Shown here: in pieces, positions 59,972 through 64,000 of the stretch
Position numbering within the stretch: the stretch's first letter is position 1
How the letters are laid out: every line of letters begins with the position of its first letter
DNA from: Candidatus Krumholzibacteriota bacterium
Lineage (GTDB): Bacteria > Krumholzibacteriota > Krumholzibacteriia > JAJRXK01
NCBI GenBank assembly: GCA_029262065.1
Contig: JAJDAC010000026.1
Coordinates: forward strand, 27,048 to 91,047
Direction: 5' to 3'
Length of the DNA stretch: 64,000 bases
Made by a program: the position numbers and the translations under genes
Notes under the pieces: model-generated
The model's input: only the letters and a program-made list of their open reading frames with translations
Databases searched by the model: none
Told to the model about the DNA's origin: nothing

Positions 59972-61419
59972 CTAGATGGGGCGCCATACATGCCCGCTGC
60001 GGGCCAGCATCTTGTCCGAGGCGAGCGGCCCCTCGGACCCGGCTGCGTACTTGTGCAACGGAAACCGCTGCGCCAGCAGAGGCGTATAGAGTTCCCACGC
60101 CGCTTCCACTTCATGCGCGTGCACGAACAGCGTCTGGTCACCCTCGAGCAGATCGTGCAACAGGGTTACGTAGGCATCTTGCAACGGCTCGTACGCCTGG
60201 TCGTACTGGAACGTCAGTGGAAGCTTGTCGATGCTGGGCGGCTGACCCGGTCGCTTGACATCGATGAGCAAGGAGAATCCTTCGTCGGGTTGCAACGTCA
60301 GCAACAACACGTCGGGCTCGACGTTGCCGAAACGCATGTTCGCGAACAAGGGCACTGGCGGCTGACGAAATGTCACGGCGATCTCAGTCTGGCGCCGAGG
60401 TAGTCGCTTGCCCGTGCGAAGGTAGAACGGAACACCGGCCCATCGCCAGTTCGCCACCTCCAACTTCAGTGCTACATAGGTGGGGTTGATGCTGTTGTCG
60501 GCCACGCCCGGAGCGTCCTGATATCCGCGTACTTCTTCGCCGCCGATGCGGCCGGCGGTGTACTGACCGAACACGACGTTGTCGAGATCGAGCGGGCGGA
60601 TCGAGCGAAGGACCTTGACCTTTTCGTTGCGCACGAAGTCGGCGTCGTACCGCACGGGAATTTCCATGGCAATGAGCGTCATGAGCTGCGTCAGATGATT
60701 CTGCACCATGTCGCGCAACGCTCCCGATTGATCGTAGTAGCCGGCGCGGGTACCCACGCCCAGATCCTCCGATACCGTGATCTGGATATGCTCCACGCGT
60801 TCACGATTCCACAGTGCTTCGAAGATCGGATTGGCAAACCGGAACACCAGCAGGTTCTGGACGGTCTCCTTACCCAGATAGTGGTCAATGCGATAGATCT
60901 GGGTTTCGTCAAACACCTCGTGCACCGCGCGATTCAAGTCCTGGGCCGAAGCCAGATCCTGCCCAAACGGTTTCTCGAACACCACCCGTGTCCAACCGCG
61001 CGATTTATTCAACCCCGCCGCCCCCATTCCCGTCACGGCAGTGCTGAACACCTTGGGCGGCAGCGCCAGATAGAACGCCCGGTTCTGCGGTAACTCGTGT
61101 TCCTGCTCCAGCGCGTCGATACGGGCGGCAATGCTCTTCCAACCCTCGACGCCGGAACCTGATGGCTGGTAGTACAGGCAGCGATCGCACCACGCGGCCA
61201 GCTCTTCCTGATCGAATCCAGCGTCGACCAGTGCTTCACGCACCCAGGCCCGGTAGCTCTCATCGTCCATGTCCTCGCCGCGCGCCACGCCCAGAATACA
61301 CCAGCGGTCCAACATGTCCTGACGCGTCAACCGGTAGACCGCGGGCAACAGCTTGCGCCGGGCCAGGTCTCCGGTGCCGCCCAGGATGATGAACGTGTGG
61401 GGCTCGATGGTCTCGCTCA

Positions 61420-61420
<1 letters not shown>
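59972..61420 (-). CDS. zwf: Glucose-6-phosphate 1-dehydrogenase
   Basis: 482 residues from ATG 61420, which overlaps the gnd stop by one base (TGATG). The N-terminal Rossmann site FIILGGTGDLARRKLLPA, FEKPFGQDL, the catalytic block YRIDHYLGKETVQNLLVFRF and ALRDMVQNHLTQLMTLIAME are all present, and the C-terminal beta-sheet domain ends in WELYTPLL and YAAGSEGP. It oxidises glucose-6-phosphate to 6-phosphogluconolactone with NADP (or NAD). It is the middle gene of the gnd-zwf-pgl operon. Confidence 0.97.
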
Positions 61421-62331
<911 letters not shown>

Positions 62332-62496
62332 TTCCGATCTCGTTTCTTGGAGGGTCATGGGAGCATTCTACGCAGGCCCGCCAGGAGGTCCAGTTCGGGC
62401 TTTCGCTGCCCTTGATGGCAAGGTTGAACGCTCGTACCATGGACCAGATAGAAATATGGCCCTTTGCCCCGCCCCTCCAACGATCAGCGTACCCCA

Positions 62497-64000
62497 TGAG
62501 CTTCGGCCAACAACTCCTCGATCGCCGAGTACCCCAGTTCCTGGCCGCCTACGTGGTGGCCAGCTGGGGGTTTCTGCAGTTCGTACAGTTCCTGGAGGAG
62601 CGCTACCTGCTCTCTCCCCACCTGGTCGACGTAATTGGGTTGTCGCTGCTCCTGCTGCTGCCATCGGTGGTCATGCTGGCCTGGGGACACGGTCGTCCCG
62701 GCAAGGACACCTGGCAACGACGCGAGCGGGTGGGCGTGCCCGTGAACATACTGCTCGGCGTTGCCGTCTTGTTCATGGTCTTCCAGGGCAAAGCGCTGGG
62801 GAAGACCACCACGACGATCGAGATCCAAGATGAAGACGGCAACGTAGCCGAGCGAATCGTCCCCAAGAATGAATTCCGCAAGAGCCTGATGTTGTTTTTC
62901 TGTCGCAACGAGACCAGCGACGAGTCCATGGATTGGCTGCGTCATGGTATTCCTTCCATGCTGGCCCAGGACCTCTACCAGAACGTGTTTCTCGATCTGA
63001 CGGACTGCATTCAGGCGCGCGACGAAATGGCCCGTGCGGGTTTCCAGGACGGCCGAAATATTCCAAGACCGTTGATGCGCGAGCTGGCCGCCGACCGCCA
63101 CGTGGGATGGTTCACCAGCGGTTCGTTCCGACGCGAGAACAACGAGTACGTAGTGGAGTTGTCGATCAACGACGTTGCCGCGGGAACGGAAACCGCGCTA
63201 TTGACCGCGCGCAACCGCGACATCTTCCGCCTGATCGATGATCTGACCGTACAGGTGCTGCACAACCTGGATATCCCCACCAAGATCGAAGGCATGCCTG
63301 ATCTGGCCGTCACTGACATCTTCACGGATTCCGAACCCGCCGCCCGGCGCTTCGCCGAGGGCGTGCTGGCCTTCTTCACCGACAACGATTTTGCTGCGGC
63401 CGCCGCCGCCATTGGCGAGGCAACTACCATAGACCCCGCGTTCACTCTCGCGCACTTCCAGCACTACGTGTTTGCCACCACGAACGGACAGGTGGAGGAA
63501 GGACGGGTTTCCTTGGCCAATGCCATGGAACACCTGTACCGCGTAAGCGAACGCATTGCCCTGTCCATCAAGGTCTCCCACTTTCTCGACGGCGAGCAGG
63601 ACGGCAAGAAGGCCATGGCGTCGGCCCAGATGTGGGCCGACCTCTACCCGAACGATCTCGACGCCAGCAAGATGCTGTACACCCTGCATGGACTACAGGG
63701 CAACAAGGCCCAGCAGATCGAACAAGCCCAGCGCATCCTGACCATCGACCCCACACAGCACGAGTTCCTGCTGACCATTGGTGATCTGTACCAAGCCGAA
63801 GGTGACGCCGCCCAGGCACGAAGCTACTTCGAACGCTACGCCAAGCGATTCCCCGACGACTACAAACCGTACGCGCGCATCGCAAGAATCCTTTCCGACG
63901 ATGGCGATTTCGAGGCGGCCCGCGCCTACCTGGAAAAGGCGGTCGTGCGCGCGCCCGAACGGGGGTCGTTGGAACTCCAACGCGCCCGCATCGAAGAGGC
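62497..64000 (+). CDS. Membrane-anchored TPR protein, 3' truncated by window edge
   Basis: 501 codons are visible from ATG 62497, and the frame runs past the window end. The start SFGQQLLDRRVPQFLAAYVV and two or three membrane helices (PHLVDVIGLSLLLLLPSVVM and VPVNILLGVAVLFMVFQ) resemble the N-terminal module of TolB/FlgO-like-TPR proteins. A region from 150 to 280 (LRHGIPSMLAQDLYQNVF, HVGWFTSGSFRRENNEY, DLTVQVLHNLDI) fits the TolB/FlgO-like domain. TPR repeats begin near residue 300 (PAARRFAEGVLAFFTDNDFA, FLLTIGDLYQAEGDAAQARS). It is divergent from gnd with 165 bases between. Function unknown, perhaps assembly or sensing. Confidence 0.85.

Overview
The window is GC-rich, densely coded bacterial DNA with no rRNA, tRNA, CRISPR array, insertion sequence or prophage that I can recognise. 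Five large exported proteins end in the same roughly 85-residue module: an NxPNPFNPxT motif, then a VYDxxGR strand, a WNGxDxxGxxVASGVY strand and a terminal KMTLLK. This FlgD-like C-terminal domain is characteristic of FCB-group and related candidate phyla (Krumholzibacteriota, Eisenbacteria, Latescibacterota and similar lineages). The multi-domain exported hydrolases and the weak, TTG/GTG-tolerant starts fit such a lineage. The phylum is an inference; the window contains no rRNA to confirm it.

Layout. 1-11.8 kb: the end of an SGNH hydrolase, a DUF4397 protein, the GTPase TypA/BipA, then an M14 carboxypeptidase followed by a beta-propeller protein and an unknown protein that look co-transcribed, then a DUF5060 glycoside hydrolase. 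12.1-16.5 kb: a minus-strand polysaccharide operon (GT4, Wzm, Wzt, GT2). 17.0-23.6 kb: one 2198-residue secreted malectin/propeller protein, followed by the decayed end of another tagged protein. 24-32 kb: small secreted proteins, a STAS regulator, a membrane Ser/Thr kinase overlapping a hydrolase tail to tail, a frameshifted PD40 pseudogene, a VOC protein and a DUF1835 protein. 32-37 kb: a 1505-residue secreted zinc metalloprotease translationally coupled to a small coiled-coil protein. 37-41.3 kb: an AraC regulator, a methyltransferase, an ArsR-SRPBCC-DinB stress-type operon and phosphoglycolate phosphatase. 41.9-46.4 kb: an unusual Fe-S/RsmG-like fusion protein, a small membrane protein, a SPOR protein and a fused E1 2-oxoacid dehydrogenase. 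46.4-50.6 kb: a membrane protein, a BshB1-like deacetylase, an isolated flagellar rod-like protein, an FG-GAP protein and TrpS. 50.7-64 kb: TPR protein, divergent transketolase, PP2C phosphatase, SDR, alkyltransferase-like protein, M28 peptidase, NfeD-like protein, the oxidative pentose-phosphate operon gnd-zwf-pgl, and the start of a membrane TPR protein.

How the genes work together. The tagged exoenzymes (peptidases, glycoside hydrolase, carbohydrate-binding protein) suggest a heterotroph that degrades extracellular protein and polysaccharide and sorts these enzymes to the surface through a shared tag; no sorting machinery is encoded here. Zwf, Pgl, Gnd and a transketolase-like enzyme cover pentose-phosphate metabolism, and the fused E1 feeds acyl-CoA formation. 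Regulation seems to use Ser/Thr phosphorylation (kinase, PP2C, STAS) and local repressors with clear palindromic operators.

The items most worth following up are the RnfB-type Fe-S domain fused to an RsmG-like methyltransferase, the ArsR operator that overlaps a leaderless start codon, the metalloprotease/coiled-coil pair, the lone flagellar rod-like gene, and the decayed remnants near 23.7 kb and 29.3-29.9 kb.
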